A stretch of DNA of 64,000 nucleotides, from positions 660,001 through 724,000 of the forward strand of contig JAFEUB010000916.1 in NCBI GenBank assembly GCA_024529925.1, written 5' to 3'. Both the position numbers and the translations under genes were made by a program. Origin of the DNA: Ophthalmolycus amberensis (Eukaryota; Chordata; Actinopteri; Perciformes; Zoarcidae). The notes beneath the pieces are model-generated. The model worked only from the letters and a program-made list of their open reading frames with translations, ran no database searches and was not told the origin of the DNA. The number at the start of each line of letters is the position of its first letter. The first letter of the stretch is position 1. Positions 14,301-26,054 of the stretch are shown here, in pieces.

Positions 14301-15987
14301 ACACCCAAACTACTCCGCTTAGAACGGAAAAACTCCAATTCATAAAAATAATAAAATCAGTAATTTCTCAAAAAAATGTTCAGCTCTCAGTAGCTATGAT
14401 CTGTCTCCGTGGAGATTTACATATTTTTGGATTATTGTTTGATTGTGTGGAAGTCATAATAATTTTAATCATACATTTAAAAAATGAATATGTCTGAATA
14501 TCACTAAATATAGACTAACGTTACTGCAAGTAACAGTTAAACCAATAAATACAAACCAAAACACAACAATACAAATGGTCTATGATTACTTCTATGCATA
14601 AGAGTAACAGAACTTGTGTGGTATATAATGTTAATTTAGCTCATTGGAGACTTTCATGTTATAACTCTTAATTAAAAACACCTGGTCGGGACTCTTCCCC
14701 TCATCTCTCTCTGCTAGTCAGGATAGTTCAGTGTAAACAATCACATTTAACTGCCAATAATTCACATAACAAGCTAACAAGCTAACAAGCTAACCCTCTC
14801 CAAGCAGGAATAAGTTATTATCGCTTACTTCTTGTCGTACACACACAACAACACGATAAGGCAACTGAAAGTCCCGATTAAGTCGGCCAAACTTTCTGAC
14901 GTTCATTTTCTTTTCTACCTGTGACAGTGAACGAGAGCTGTGCGGTGACGCGTGATCACAGCGGTACGTGATTGGTGTAAAGAACTGACGTTCAATAAAA
15001 CAACCAATCAGAACTACAGACAGAACATATTAGTCCCGCCTTCTTGTTTACTACCAGTTTCTTTAAAAAAAAAAAAACTTGAATTTTCTTGAATAAATTA
15101 AATAAAAACTTTAAATCAGGATTCCGAACTTCAAACACTGAATAAAATATGTATATGGATATTTAAGAGTATTATTTTCATGAATGATTTATCGGTTGAT
15201 TATGTTCTCAACTAACCGATTTTTACTTTATTTACATAGCAATAATATCCAAAAATACCCCAAAAATGTTCATCATAATTCCTAGTGCTCAAACTCAAAT
15301 ATCTTGTTTTGTCTGAAAAACATAGATATAGATCCATTTTCTGTCAATCAACACTATTGATTCAGCAATAGTTAAAATTCCCAATTCACTTGCTTCTACA
15401 GTTTTTATTTGGCTTTATCAATAGGAGCATTATTATTGTATGTCTGTTAGTTACATAAATGAACATAAAAATATGATTATGTTCTGCTAAAAACACAACA
15501 ACATATTCTGATGAATATTTAGGATTATTGCCAAAAATGAGGAATAAATGTAATTTAAAAATTAAATATTCTGCAGCTCTGTTAAGTTAAAGTCATTCCT
15601 GTGACAGTCACTGTATTCTCCGTGTCATGATCTACAGGTGCACAGTGGAATTATTCATGTTACATAGTAATCTACCATGTGTGGGACTTTGCATGTATTT
15701 GATGAACCAGTGTGATTTGTTGACTGGATGACGTCAGATTGTGTTGAGTCAGGTTCAACTTTTTAACCAGCTGAACTAACATGGTCACGTGTGTGTGAGT
15801 GTGAGTGTGTGTGTGTGTGTGTGTGTCTTACAGAGACAAAGAGGTCCCCAGTGCTGTGGGCAGCATTGCGGCTGCATGAATCCCTTTATACAGATGTGCT
15901 GACATCCATCCAACGCCTTCTCCCTGCCGCCGATCTCCACCACGTAACTGCAGCACATCAACATGAGGTCATTTAATTCACATCATA

Positions 15988-16028
<41 letters not shown>

Positions 16029-18680
16029 TTACCACTAGTGCAACAACCCTGCACTGCTCTGAAGACCTGTTGGTATGGGTCCTGGTTCGTGTACCTGCAG
16101 TTGGTCGTGCCCACGCTGCTAAAGCCGTGGGGGCAGCTGCTGACAGCGGCACAAGAAGTGCAGGAGGTGTGCACGTCCGTCCTCTGTGAGATGTCACAGC
16201 GACCAGGAGGAGGAGTCTGAGGAGGCAGAGGAGTTGTATCTGTTACGATCTGATGCAACTCTTTTTCTTCTCAACGCCTCCTCTTCTCAGACCAGATGGC
16301 AGGCTACTGGATGAATGAGTGAAATCTTTGATTCTTGTGTCCCAAAGGAGCGCTCAGTACACATGAGCTTACAATATACTAGCAACAGCAATGTGATACT
16401 AAAATATGTCAATATGTGTATTCAAACAACATCTGAAAGGTGACTTTCTCGTGTCATGTCGAACAGACTGGAAGACGTTTTCAGGAAAAGCTTAAACCTA
16501 CTTGCAGTAGAAGTCATCTTACCAGTTTACTATCATACCTATTGATGCATTCATGTGTCAGTCAGCAGCAGTATTTAAATGTTGCAGCTAGTTGAGGAGG
16601 AGTTAATTAAAACTACTTTGTTTACTGATGAGTAGTTCAATTCATAAAAATGTATCATATTTTATTTGTCAAATGTTTTGCACGTTAACTTTGAACCTGC
16701 AAAGTGACTAAAACAAATGTAGTGACTTAAAAAGTACAATATTTCCCTTCGAGATGTAACAGAGTAGAAATAATAAGTAGGCAGAGTATAAAATGGGAGT
16801 ACAAGTACCTCAAAACTGTACGCAAACAGTACTTGGGTGAATTAACTTTTCACAGATAAAACACACTTAGAACAACGCAAGTTCACCAAAGTGGAGAATC
16901 ATTTTCAAAGCAAGGTTTGTCTGTGTGAGATCAGCGACACAGATATTTGAGGCGATGTTTTAGTGGTGAGGGAAACTCCACAGAGAATACTGGGCTGACT
17001 GGGATTCTACCACAACAGCCATGCTGGTTTTACTGGGGAACTATTAATGTCCTCTGACAAAATCTAAAAAGTGTCACCTGATGGCGTCATCAATTTGAAT
17101 CTTGAATCTACTTTTTCTACTCAGCATCAATTGAACAGCACAATGTAAATTATGTTTTATTGTGTATTTCCACATTACAAATGGCTGTTTGTTTGTTTAA
17201 TTGATTCGGATTCACTCAAGATGCTGAACCACTGTGAGGACGCATCTGATCGTACTGAAAATATCTTGTTGCAGCACCAGCTTTCTCTGTGATCTTTGTG
17301 GTCTGTGGTTGAATCAGCTGAGATCAGATACAACTTTATTCATCCAGTCCTTTCAGTAACAGTTGATTGACACTTCTCTCCTTCACTTAGACAACAAAAT
17401 GATCCCGCTCTGACACCTGACTGGACAAACACACTGGGTTGTCACTGGTTTCAAATTTGACAAACATGGCTACTATTCTGGAGATGTCGAATGTTCTCTT
17501 TAGCTGTCTTCTGAAATCTCTTTCTGAATAAAGAACAAACAGACCTCGCAGCTGCTGGATCAGGCTTCTGTTCACTTTCTACAATACTGAGTTTTTAGTG
17601 GTTGTTAACAAGGTTTAAGTCTCTATTTGACAGTGATGTCATCGGGAGTTTAAAACTACAACAACTATTGATGGATGAACAAAACATGTTTTTTACAACA
17701 TTCATGGTACCCTGACGTTTCCTCTAGTGCCATCAGCTTGTCAAAGTTTTCACTTCTTCATGTCTGGCGTCTATTTGAGGGATCGGCATTATGTTTTTGA
17801 GAGAAACTATTGGATACATTTCCATGACATTTGGTAGACAGTCATAAATTCTTTGTTGATCCGATGACTTCTTAACTAGCACCACCGCGACATAAAAAGA
17901 TTTCAGCTTCCTTAAAAATGTGGTTCCTATCCGAATACCCGTAAAGAATCATGACATTCCCATCAACTGTACTGATGCTAATTAAAAACGTAAACAATCT
18001 AACAAGCTGAACTAGAATGATGAAGCAGGTAAATATGTCCTGCTGAAGATCAGCATGTTAGCATTGTAACTCTGTGAGCATGGTAGCATGCTGGTATACT
18101 GTAAGCATCCAACTCAGAATACAGCTGTGCTTAAATGAAACCTCACGGAGACGCTGGCATGACTTCAGACTTTTAGTTTTGTTCAAATTTGATCCTTTCT
18201 AGAGACTAAAAGTCAGCCTATCTCAACCTCTGCTGCTTTGATTGTTGTTATCGTCTCTTGCAAGTCCCCTAACTTTACAGAAGTACATTAATGAATTACC
18301 AGAGTACTCTATTAAGGTTGTATTATGTTTGGGTTTTGGGTACTCGTGTACTGTTGTTGTACTTCAAACAGTAGTTCACCTCTGAAATGTTCAATTTATG
18401 CAAAAAAGATTTGGCTGAGTCCACTCCATCCACAACTTTTCATTCATTCGGTGACCAAAAAATGTCATTAGTTTCTGTACAAACTAGCAAAACTATTCTG
18501 TGAGGCCTTGGAAGAAAAACAACGAGTATTGTAATTACATCTATCGGAGAGTAAAGCAACCCACTAACCACTTAGAGATCTAAAGAGGTGATGTATACAT
18601 GTCTCAGTGTGACAGAGTTGGAGGTGTGTTACCTGTTCTTGCAGTGAGGTTTGCAGGCAGAGCAGCAGCAGCAGCAGCAT
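87..18680 (-). CDS. stab1: Stabilin (probably stabilin-1), first 18 coding exons; 3' part off window
   Basis: Scavenger receptor of sinusoidal endothelium and macrophages that binds modified LDL, matrix fragments and other ligands (family knowledge). Coding exons, high to low coordinate: 18633-18680, 16095-16216, 15832-15947, 14007-14092, 13656-13725, 13402-13497, 12890-13003, 11894-12081, 10695-10831, 9295-9422, 8309-8385, 7043-7165, 2560-2697, 2115-2186, 1873-1987, 1424-1477, 370-450, 87-245. All have AG/GT borders and all reading phases join, except a 1-base excess in 1873-1987. About 641 codons are visible: signal peptide, Cys-rich start, EGF repeats, FAS1-1 and FAS1-2. Some segments resemble human STAB2 more than STAB1 (YGNLMERL, LPILPHRC), so the symbol rests mainly on linkage to nisch. 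The stabilin family call is near certain; the paralogue call is about 75%. Confidence 0.9.
536..960 (-). repeat. Dispersed retroelement-like repeat with GATAA tail
   Basis: It starts with a short GATAA tandem (540-558) followed by CCTTTATTAGTCCCTCAG and GGGGAAATTACAGG, a 3'-end pattern common to fish LINE/SINE copies. It then has AATATACAG short repeats and GTGTTCA repeats. It lies in the intron between stab1 exons 16 and 17. The class is inferred. Confidence 0.45.
2560..9422 (-). CDS. stab1: stab1 exons 10-13: last EGF of cluster and FAS1 domain 1
   Basis: Exon 10 (9295-9422) ends the EGF cluster (CVCEASQIGDGHRCYGN) and starts the FAS1 linker. Exon 11 (8309-8385) carries the FAS1 hallmark KGPFTAFIP. 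Exon 12 (7043-7165) carries NHLILGQHL, and exon 13 (2560-2697) carries AANGIIHIIDRP, the FAS1 H2-like motif. Exons 12 and 13 join directly in phase 0 without needing another exon between them. Their intron of about 4.3 kb contains the antisense TRIM gene. FAS1 domains mediate ligand and cell adhesion in stabilins. Confidence 0.87.
4421..4434 (+). promoter_or_regulatory. IRF/ISRE-like motif upstream of the TRIM gene
   Basis: GAAGTGAAAGTAAC contains the IRF core AANNGAAA and lies about 60 bases before the TRIM start codon. Many fish TRIM genes are interferon-induced, so this is a reasonable candidate element, but the motif is short and may fall inside the 5' UTR. Confidence 0.3.
4493..5888 (+). 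CDS. TRIM-family E3 ubiquitin ligase, single exon, apparent frameshift
   Basis: Tripartite-motif protein of the large fish TRIM35/zinc-binding-protein-A33-like expansion, probably a RING ubiquitin ligase with immune-type roles (family knowledge). The RING has C11, C14, C26, H28, C31, C34, C47 and C50. The B-box 2 has C85, H88, C96, H99, C104, C107, H113 and H116. A Glu/Lys-rich coiled coil spans about residues 130-270, and a PRY-SPRY starts near residue 291 (LDPNTADPELIL, GTHSWDVEVG, LDFDKGQLSFSD). The ATG context is strong (A at -3, G at +4). The open frame switches by one base at 4877-4880, just after H128; without that base the protein would be 464 aa, a normal family length. The gene is intronless and lies antisense inside a stab1 intron. 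It may be an assembly error in a working gene or a recent pseudogene. Confidence 0.85.
6768..6773 (+). terminator. Possible polyadenylation signal of the TRIM gene
   Basis: Canonical AATAAA about 0.88 kb after the TRIM stop codon in an AT-rich stretch. Other weaker signals lie nearer, so the real 3' end is uncertain. Confidence 0.25.
7769..7823. repeat. GT dinucleotide microsatellite
   Basis: About 27 uninterrupted TG units inside the stab1 intron between exons 11 and 12. Smaller GT runs follow at 7913-7932. Confidence 0.95.
8389..8419. repeat. CA microsatellite next to stab1 exon 11 acceptor
   Basis: About 14 CA units. On the minus strand it reads as TG repeats ending a few bases before the exon 11 acceptor (GTGTTTCAG), so it forms part of the 3' splice region. 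Confidence 0.9.
9940..10690. repeat. Degenerate GTTCTGG/GTTCTAG tandem array
   Basis: Variants of TTCTGG and TTCTAG recur dozens of times over about 750 bases in the stab1 intron between exons 9 and 10, ending a few bases before the exon 9 donor. The unit is roughly six bases and heavily diverged. Confidence 0.7.
10695..14092 (-). CDS. stab1: stab1 exons 4-9: EGF-like repeat block
   Basis: Six exons encode consecutive Cys-rich modules: 14007-14092 (CNFHGTCLDGDLGNGTCVC), 13656-13725 (GFACHECKNENFFGEKC), 13402-13497 (CAHGVCSKGPEGDGQCLC), 12890-13003 (CECLPGYRR), 11894-12081 (GDGRICVPRNPCSENNGGC) and 10695-10831 (CSANTCDPTAVC). Spacing and order follow the first EGF cluster of human stabilins. 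All phases match across the joins. Exons 4 and 9 have acceptors whose pyrimidine tract is a CTGT tandem repeat. Confidence 0.88.
10834..11696. repeat. GACA/GATA-type tetranucleotide array (about 860 bp)
   Basis: Higher-order tandem array of ACAG units interrupted by GATAAAGACAG blocks. On the minus strand it is a pyrimidine-rich CTGT/TTTATC array that ends at the acceptor of stab1 exon 9. Long open frames across it on the minus strand are repeat artefacts. Confidence 0.95.
14093..14163. repeat. Short GACA/ATCAACAG array next to stab1 exon 4
   Basis: ACAGACAG units with ATCAACAG interruptions directly beside exon 4. On the minus strand they supply the CTGT pyrimidine tract of its acceptor. 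Confidence 0.85.
15832..16216 (-). CDS. stab1: stab1 exons 2-3: N-terminal Cys-rich region
   Basis: Exon 2 (16095-16216) and exon 3 (15832-15947) join through a split Ser codon. The motif HTSCTSCAAV aligns with human STAB1 THVPCTSCAAI. Exon 3 contains GCQHICIKGFMQPQCC and QHWGPLC, the conserved block just before the first laminin/EGF-like repeat, and this part is closer to STAB2. The intron between them holds a TAC repeat. The donor of exon 3 runs directly into a CA/GT microsatellite. Confidence 0.85.
15988..16028. repeat. TAC trinucleotide microsatellite
   Basis: Thirteen TAC units and a TAT end unit in the intron between stab1 exons 2 and 3. Confidence 0.95.
16690..16860. repeat. Fragment of the AAGTACTT-type dispersed repeat
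   Basis: Contains GTAACAGAGTAGAAAT and AGTACAAGTACCTC, as in the copies at 19452, 58865 and 60400. It lies in stab1 intron 1. Confidence 0.5.
17700..18130. repeat. Dispersed percomorph-type repeat fragment
   Basis: Includes GATCAGCATGTTAGCAT and GTTTTGAGAGAAACTATTGG, resembling (in the opposite sense) the abundant fish repeat also seen at 49110-49590. It lies in stab1 intron 1. Confidence 0.4.
18633..18680 (-). CDS. stab1: stab1 coding exon 1: signal peptide
   Basis: A 48-base phase-0 exon encoding MLLLLLLCLQTSLQEQ, followed by the donor gtaaca. The ATG is preceded by GAGCC (G at -3). The Leu-rich start is a good signal-peptide hydrophobic core, and cleavage would fall near the end of this exon. 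The next exon begins in phase with TPPPGRCDISQ, matching the start of the mature stabilin Cys-rich region. The Leu run is a CTG repeat (read as CAG on the plus strand), so its length may vary between individuals. A 5' untranslated exon or promoter was not identified. Confidence 0.75.
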
Positions 18681-19451
18681 GGCTCAAAGTGTCACATCCA
18701 GGGAGGAAAAAGAAATCCACCAACCTCACTCAAAAATCAGTGGAAAAAGTAGAGAATGTTTTCAGGCAGCGCTGGTTGTTCCCATCAGTTTTGTCCTCTT
18801 GTATATAGTCTGAACCTCGAACACAACCTGCTCTACTATCGACAGGAAAAACACACGCATGACAACATCCTGTGTGCAGGAAAAACAAAACTATTATAAA
18901 ACAATAGATTCCAACAGTAATACGTGTAAAAAAAACAACTGAACGTAACCTGCTGTTAATAGACGCAAAAACTTTGTAAGAATATAAGTACTTGAAATAT
19001 GAAAAAAGAGACTAGAGGGTGGATCCAGGCAGTGCTTTGATTATCAGCAGTAGTCTTTGCTCATCTCCAGTCTGAAGGCAACAATAACTTCTTATTAAAT
19101 TACAACGAATGAACTCTCAGCTCAGCTCTGTGCGGCGAGGCAGAGAGGCTGGAAGGACTGCTGGCGTCACGTCTCTTCCTCTCTAATCTAGGGAGAGAAC
19201 AAAAAAAAAACATTCAAAAAACACAACAACAGAAACTGGCAAAGTAGGAACCTCCCAGCAGAGGTCATCTCCTCCTACTGCTCCCGTAGTAGTGACAGCA
19301 GCACTAGTAGCAGTATTAGTACGTGTAGCAGCAGTTACAGTAGTCACAATAGTAATAGTAACAGCAGTATACTGTAGCAGCTGAAGTATACTTGTAGTAA
19401 CACACACCACACCCTGCTCTCCGTCTCCAAACTGTACGATACTATAGGCCG

Positions 19452-19860
19452 CCAGTGGCGGAAGAAGTACTCAGATTCTTCATTTAAGTAAAAGTAGAAA
19501 TACTTCAGTCTAAAAATACTCCTGAATTAAAAATGTTACTTGTGTAAAAAGAATATCAGCAAAATGTACTTAAATGATCAAAAGTAAAGTACTCATTAGA
19601 ATCACCTATTTCACAGTGTTATATTATTGTATCATATAATATTATTTATGTTTTTATCGCTAACGATTACATGTAAGATCATTTTAATGTTGTAATACTT
19701 TGTATACTACGAGGTAGATTAGAAGTAAACACGATTACAAGGAACTGCATTATATCATAACATATCATAATGTATAATTTGTCTTTTAAAAGGTTTCTTG
19801 TAAAAAAGTAACTCATAATCTGAGTGTAAAGTAGCAGTAAAGTCGTAAATGTATTACAAC
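19452..19860 (+). repeat. AAGTACTT-type dispersed repeat, copy 1
   Basis: Begins CAGTGGCGGAAGAAGTACTC, followed by AAGTAAAAGTAGAAATACTT. This is a highly abundant family in perch-like fish, as I remember it. Copies in the other orientation end with CTTCCACCACTG. Confidence 0.65.
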
Positions 19861-20739
19861 CCTGGATTCAATTAGTAATTGCTGGATTATTGCATGTCGT
19901 ATCTTTACTAAATATTTTGTGTTTTGCCTTTTTCTGTTGTTTTAAACCCTTTGAAAGCCTGAGAAGAGAGGGAGAGAGAGAGGGAACGAGAGAGAGAAAG
20001 AGAGATTGTGAGAAGTCCTCTCTCTTCCTCACAGGAAGTTTTGGGCGGATTTCCCCTCCTGGACGTCCCAGCGGAGCGGTGCGATTTGGACGGATTTCCT
20101 CGTCAGCTGACACAACTCCTCGCCTGCTTCACAGAATGAAAAAGGAACACATGAGAAAGCTGAGTTTCTTTTCCTGTCTGAAATAAGCAAGACTTTTAAG
20201 AACCGATGACTGACGCGGCAAGGTGAGTTTTTGACCAGAGCGAGGGTCAAAGGTCAAACTGCAAGCACACAGAACAATAGCAGGAAGCAGGCAGACAATA
20301 CACCGGTGCAGTACTGCCTTGCTCACTCGCAAGGAGATTTCAAACAGCAGCGTTTGCAGTTTACTCGCCCCAGACAGTCGATTTGAACCAACTTTATAGA
20401 CATTAACTAGTTAGACCACAACACATGCACTGACTGTGTGTCTGATCTCAGAACTCACCAAGAAGTTCTGTTATTTTCGGCCAATTTCTCTCAGGTGGCA
20501 CAGTCACATCTTTGCCAAAATTCCTCGATAAAATCTAAATGAATCTGATGGTTTAAGTTATGGCCCTGAGGAAAGGAAAGGCATAACATTTTATTTAATT
20601 ACAAATTCTACATGATGATACTGACCCAAACTGATCAACAATTTGCTATTTAAAGAGAAATTTAACGTGAAAATGTGCACAGAAATAGCCGTGCGAACAT
20701 TTCTAAGCGACCGTCGTGCATGTCCGCCTACATGCAGTC

Positions 20740-20840
20740 TGCCATCTTCACTATATTAGCTTAGCATGTTAGCCGCAAACACAAAGTACAGCGGATGCTG
20801 AAAATGTCATGAGTTTTTATGATTTAAATTTCGTTTTTAC
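20740..20840. repeat. Small fragment of dispersed repeat
   Basis: Contains TTAGCATGTTAGCCGCAAA and AAAGTACAGCGGATGCTGA, typical of the family at 49110-49590. Confidence 0.4.
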
Positions 20841-22079
20841 GAAGGTATCAATGCCATGGCGCCAAAAGAAAACATGCAACATCAAAAACACAGGTGGAAT
20901 TTGGTGGCCCCGCTGCCAAATGTGTTTATTAACCGAATGTCATGTAATGATGAGGCCTTCATCAGAGGTAATATGAGGTTACTGTTGGACCACAAAAGAC
21001 TTAATTCAGCGACGCAATTATTGCTGCAGAGTTACCACACGTATTACAGAATAAGACTGTAAAGAGTTTACTCTTCACAAAATTACATCCCTCATATGTT
21101 TTGTCAATAGTTTGAGATGGTGTCTGGCCGTGCGTGCTGCTGACGGGCTGATAGCGCGTATTACCCTCGATTTATATTTTGTTTTGACTTCTGCGATGTA
21201 GTCTCACGTCTGCGATGCCTTGAGACTGCCTGATTAAATACAAGACAAGCGAGTTAAAACATTGTGTGAAGGACACCAAGATATTTATTTTCTTTAAGAG
21301 TTGCATATCGGCACCAACACACACACACACACACAGAAACACACGGTCACTCACTGCTGATTCATGTAAAAAGTGAGAAAAACATGAATCAAGGAGTAAA
21401 GAGAGAGCGCGAGGGGCCAAAGCCAGAGGTCGTGGATGTCTCTCGGTCTGTGTCCCGGTGACCGTCTCAACCTCAACAAATGCCTCCGATCAGCACTCTG
21501 AACCGGAACACAGTCGAACAGACAAGAAACAACATGAAAGATAAGAGGAAGCGAGAAAGGATTTACTATCAGTGTCACATCCCTCTGGTGTATCTCTGCT
21601 CTGACTGTTAATCAAAAGGAATTTAGCTAGATACAACAGAATACTCAGAGCGCCTCACAGTACCACGAATACTTGTACTTTTTTCTGTACTTTCTATTTC
21701 ACCGGGTTACCAGCGGCTGTCAAACTATGGGGCGACCAACCAGGGAGAAAAGAAATGTGCTTAAACTGTATTAACCACTCTGTTTCATCTGGAAATAATA
21801 AATCACGGTGCTTTTTCATTTAAAAATGTCACGAAAAAGGTCATAGTATAATAAAAAAATTACAAAGAAGTCACACGATTTCTTCTCATAAATTTCACGA
21901 CAAGTCATATCATAGCATGTCATACAATATGCTGTGTGTCTGCATGTTTTGCTCCAACTAAATATATTGCATTAAATGAACTGCACTTATCTTAATGTAC
22001 TACTTTGACAGCTCGGACAAAAGAAAACTAAACTACTGTGAGATTACAAAAAAAGAGGACTTACCCGAAAGTTCATCAC

Positions 22080-22670
22080 ACAGGTTAAACTTTAAACTAA
22101 ATTAGTTTCTATCGGGAACTTAAAAGGTTTTCATTGATTGAACCACAACTGATTTTATCTGCTAAACTGAACCTTAAGCTAACGTGAACTATAGCTGTTA
22201 ACTTCAACTGTTAGCTTAACTGAACCTAAATGTTTCAGCTAGAATCCAGGTGAAACATTTCTAGCTCGATAAATGAACCCGACCACTGTGTTAAACTGAC
22301 TTCTTTGCTAATCTAAACTACATCTTAAACCTCTAAACAAAACCAGTATAGCTAACCTTTACCAAACTGTTTTATCTGCTAAACTGAACGGTTACAACCT
22401 AAATTAAAAATATACTTCTAGACGGTACAATGAAGCTAACCTGAACCAAACTGTTAGCTATCAGTCTGAACAGTTATTTAAAGCCTGGTCCTATATTAAC
22501 TACAATAATTATTTAAAATCTGACCTGTTAGCTAATCTCAACCAAACTGTTTTAGCTGCTAAACTTAGTTTACCTGAACCAAATATTATCTGAACATGTG
22601 ACCTCTCTGAACCAAACTGACCTGTTGGCTAATCTCAACCAATCTTTTAGCTTTAAACTGACCTACTGTT
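22080..22670. repeat. Degenerate tandem region built on AACCAAACTGTTTTAGCT
   Basis: Motifs such as ACCAAACTGTTTTATCTGC, ACCAAACTGTTTTAGCTGC and CTGTTAGCTAATCTCAACC recur about every 40-80 bases. It is an old minisatellite or satellite-like block with no coding potential. Confidence 0.6.
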
Positions 22671-23799
22671 TGGCAAATACCTGAATTTTCCACCAAATTT
22701 AAAGCAAATATGTTGATAAACATGATGCCATTTACAAACTAATGGGACAAAAGACATCAGAGGCAGATGTGATAAGCACATGACTGTTGGCCCTTCTGGT
22801 TCTTCAACACGCATCGTCGTGTCGTCTTGGCACACGGTCTCTTTGTTCCAAACACAAATCCTGTTTGGATCCAATCTCTCCATGTGATGAAGCTTGAGAC
22901 AGCTGACTTAGTTTCTTTATTACAACATTATAGCCTGGAACATGAATGTTTTCCTATTGGTCGATTGACCTACTGGCACCCAGAACATGCCAATAAGAGG
23001 TCAGTTCGCCAGTTCTGCTGATCACACTTCCTCGTACAGTATCTCTGCCCTCGGTCTGTTTAAGAGTCCCTTCAAAAGGAAATCAGCCGAATTTAATGAT
23101 GAGCGTCTCCGACAGACAGGAAATAGAGGAAGTTGAAAGGTGGCGGTGTGTTTCGTGCTGCTGAACCGCCAAGTCATCAAAATCTCGCTGAGCGTTGAGG
23201 GCGATGAACTGCTGACGGGGACTTTGTCTTTTTTTTCTATGCTTTAATGTTCTTTTTTCTTTGGAAAACAAACAGACAAGAGTTTAAAAATACTGAGGTT
23301 ATGAGTCAAAAGTCCTCAACAATCCCTCACTAAATTGGAACTGAAACTTCTCTATAATTAATACCAAATTACACAGGTCTTTCCAGGAATTTTCTTTGTT
23401 TTAATTACAAAATATTAGAGAATTACAAACCCATAAAAAAAAGTGTTTCACAACAATAAGGTCTGAATGCTGTTTCAAAGACCTCTCCACCTTGCCAGGG
23501 ATATTTGGTGGAGAATTGTGAATCCTCAATTCAATTGGCCTAAATGTACTTTAGGATAAAGTCTCAAAGCCCTGGTATCAAGCTAAAAGGTTTTAACTGA
23601 ATGTAAAAAAAGGTTGGTGAAATCCTCCAGTTCATCAAGACACGGCAGTCAGACAATCAGTGAGTTTTAATACAAAGTCGAATTGTTGATCCGTTACTCA
23701 AAATGGACTTCTACATTTTATTTCATGTTCATGTTTCATGTTATTTCAACTCTCTCGTTTCTTTAAATCAGGGCTTTAACTGCTCTTCTGCCACTTCCT

Positions 23800-23965
23800 T
23801 TTATTAAAGTTTGGGACTATTTATTTATGTTGCACTGCACTGAAATATTTATTCTCTGTTCTATATACATGTTTATTATATTTGACCGTTTCTAACTTCT
23901 ATTAAATTGATATGCCTTTTATGTATTATGTGAAGCCCTTTGAATTGCCTTGCAGTGTTTCAGGT
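23800..23965 (+). mobile_element. L2-like LINE 3' end remnant
   Basis: TTTATTTATGTTGCACTGCA followed by GTGAAGCCCTTTGAATTGCC is the usual 3' tail of fish L2/Maui LINEs. Only the tail remains. Confidence 0.45.
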
Positions 23966-24897
23966 CAACTGAACGTCTGCTAACTTATCCATGAGTTTGA
24001 AGACTTATCAGAAGCTAAATCACTACCCAGAGGTTTATAAAGACTATGAAACAGGGTTTTTACAAGTCTGAAAAGTTGTCGCGACTGCAATAATTTCCTT
24101 TTCTTATGGCGACAAATCACGAGGTAATAAATAATATTGCTGATCCCTGCAAAACAAAGAAAAAAAAAGACAAATCTTGAAACTAAATTTGTAATGAAAT
24201 GGGGAATAAACTCAATTAGCACATTTTGACTTGTAGACACTAAGATTTCCAGATTTTGTAACGCATCATGAAATAGTTATTTTTGCAGTGACCGTTTGCT
24301 TCATGGCATCAGTTTTCGTTGTTAAACAGGGAGCGACTCGTATCTTGTCGGCTCAATGGTCAGACTTCTCTGGTTAAATTGCTGCATCAGCTGAACAGCG
24401 TGCAGACTGCGGTTGAACCCGGCTGATTTTTTTAAGAATCAGAACTGCTGTCGCAACACCAAACAGGATTGTTACACGTTTAGTTTTAATTTTTCACTTT
24501 AATTCAGTGGCATTCCCCGTGAGCAAGACAAAAACATGTAACACGTAAACAACAGTGGTGAGAGGTGTGTGTGTGTGTGTGTGTGTGGGGGGGGGGGTAC
24601 AACACTGTCTGGCTTCCCATTTGTCAACAATAATGTACGAAAAACTCAACATACGACGAAATAAAACATAAAATAATGTATAAAAAAAATAACACTCAAT
24701 GATAATAATGCTTAATATGACAAGAGTTCTTTTTGGATTAGTGTTTAGTACAAAATCTGCTTCAGGATGGAAAACATCCAATCTGTCCCGAAACATACTT
24801 ATATTAATATAATATTAATAAAAAGCTTCAATATACAGTTCAATAATACTGATTCATTAATTACAATGTGCAAGGAATAAAATGTTCAGAGAGCAGC

Positions 24898-24928
<31 letters not shown>

Positions 24929-26054
24929 TACTTAAAACAAGAGACGAACATTTTTGGATATCCTCTTGTCACCTCAACCAGAATCCAACTGTGCAAACAA
25001 AAAAATGATTTTTGGTTTTAAGAGCAACTTAACATAAATAACATGTAAATCAGACAGCTTTGGAGTTGTTGGAAGGTGGATTTGTTTTTCTGCTTTTGAT
25101 GAAGCTAGGCTAGCAGTTTCCCCCTGCTTCCAGTCTTTGTGCTAAGCTAGGCTAACACGTCCTGCACTTATATTTGTGCAGAACACACAGACGAAACTGA
25201 TGTCCATCTTCTAATACGACTCTGGAGAGGACAGAGAACAAGAGGATTTAACCAGAAATGACAAACTGTTCTTTTAATGTGATGTTGATTTAAAAACTAG
25301 TATAACTCCTGTGGACTGTCTGCAGCGCCCCCTGCTGTGCAACAACAGTCTGTCTTCTGGTCGTGAGTAAAGTCCTCTAACGAATCTGTAAATCTTCTTC
25401 GTAAGAGACACTTTGCAAGAAAGTGAAGTTGTGCCAGAAACTCCCATCATTTCGGCTCAGTGCGAGGTCACAGGTCTGTAATGGCAGTCTGGTGTCTGTA
25501 GAGACCAAATGTCTTTTAGAGCAGACACTAAACGTGTGGGCGAAGCCACATCCCTTTCACTCCACGTACAACTCAAGGGCCCCAGAATGCTTCAAACCAA
25601 GTGTCCGATCGTCTTAACAGCGTCTGAAACCACCTCCGAAACCTACGGCCGCGCCCACTTTACAGTGAGATGTGTGGAGGTGTGAGGAGGAAATATCAGG
25701 CTGTGATATGATGTAATTGGAGTGTGGAGGTGTGCAAGTATTTAAACTCTCTTTCTTCATTCTTCACACAAACCATTTCTGTCACTTTTCATGTGAACAA
25801 GCTATGAATGCCTTCGAGTAAAGAGACTTGAACGAACGTGTGCATCGTTATCTTAATTTGACCGAGTCATCACATCTCGCTCGTGGCCACACTTTGTACA
25901 AACTACTTGGTTTGAAGCAGATTGAGGCCTTCGAACAGCCAGCCAAGCCCTGAATCCATGTGTGTAAATTATCCCCCCGTCATACGATCACTCTGCCCGA
26001 CATACGACCGACCAAAGTGCTGAACAGTCACCCGTCTGTCCGTCCGTCCACCAC

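Larger units (their letters stand above)
18700..26054. other. Spacer between stab1 start and nisch end
   Basis: No convincing coding exon. It holds trinucleotide-rich sequence (19270-19390), dispersed repeats (19452-19860, 20740-20840), a GA-rich run (19970-20010), a degenerate tandem region (22080-22670), an L2-like tail (23800-23965) and microsatellites (21317-21334, 24566-24597, 24900-24928). It should include the stab1 promoter and the nisch 3' UTR. I could not place either boundary. Confidence 0.6.

Noticed and set aside
20856..21062. 68-aa plus-strand open frame beginning MAPKENMQ
   Set aside because: It has an ATG but no recognised homology, it sits next to a dispersed repeat, and no neighbouring exon was found.
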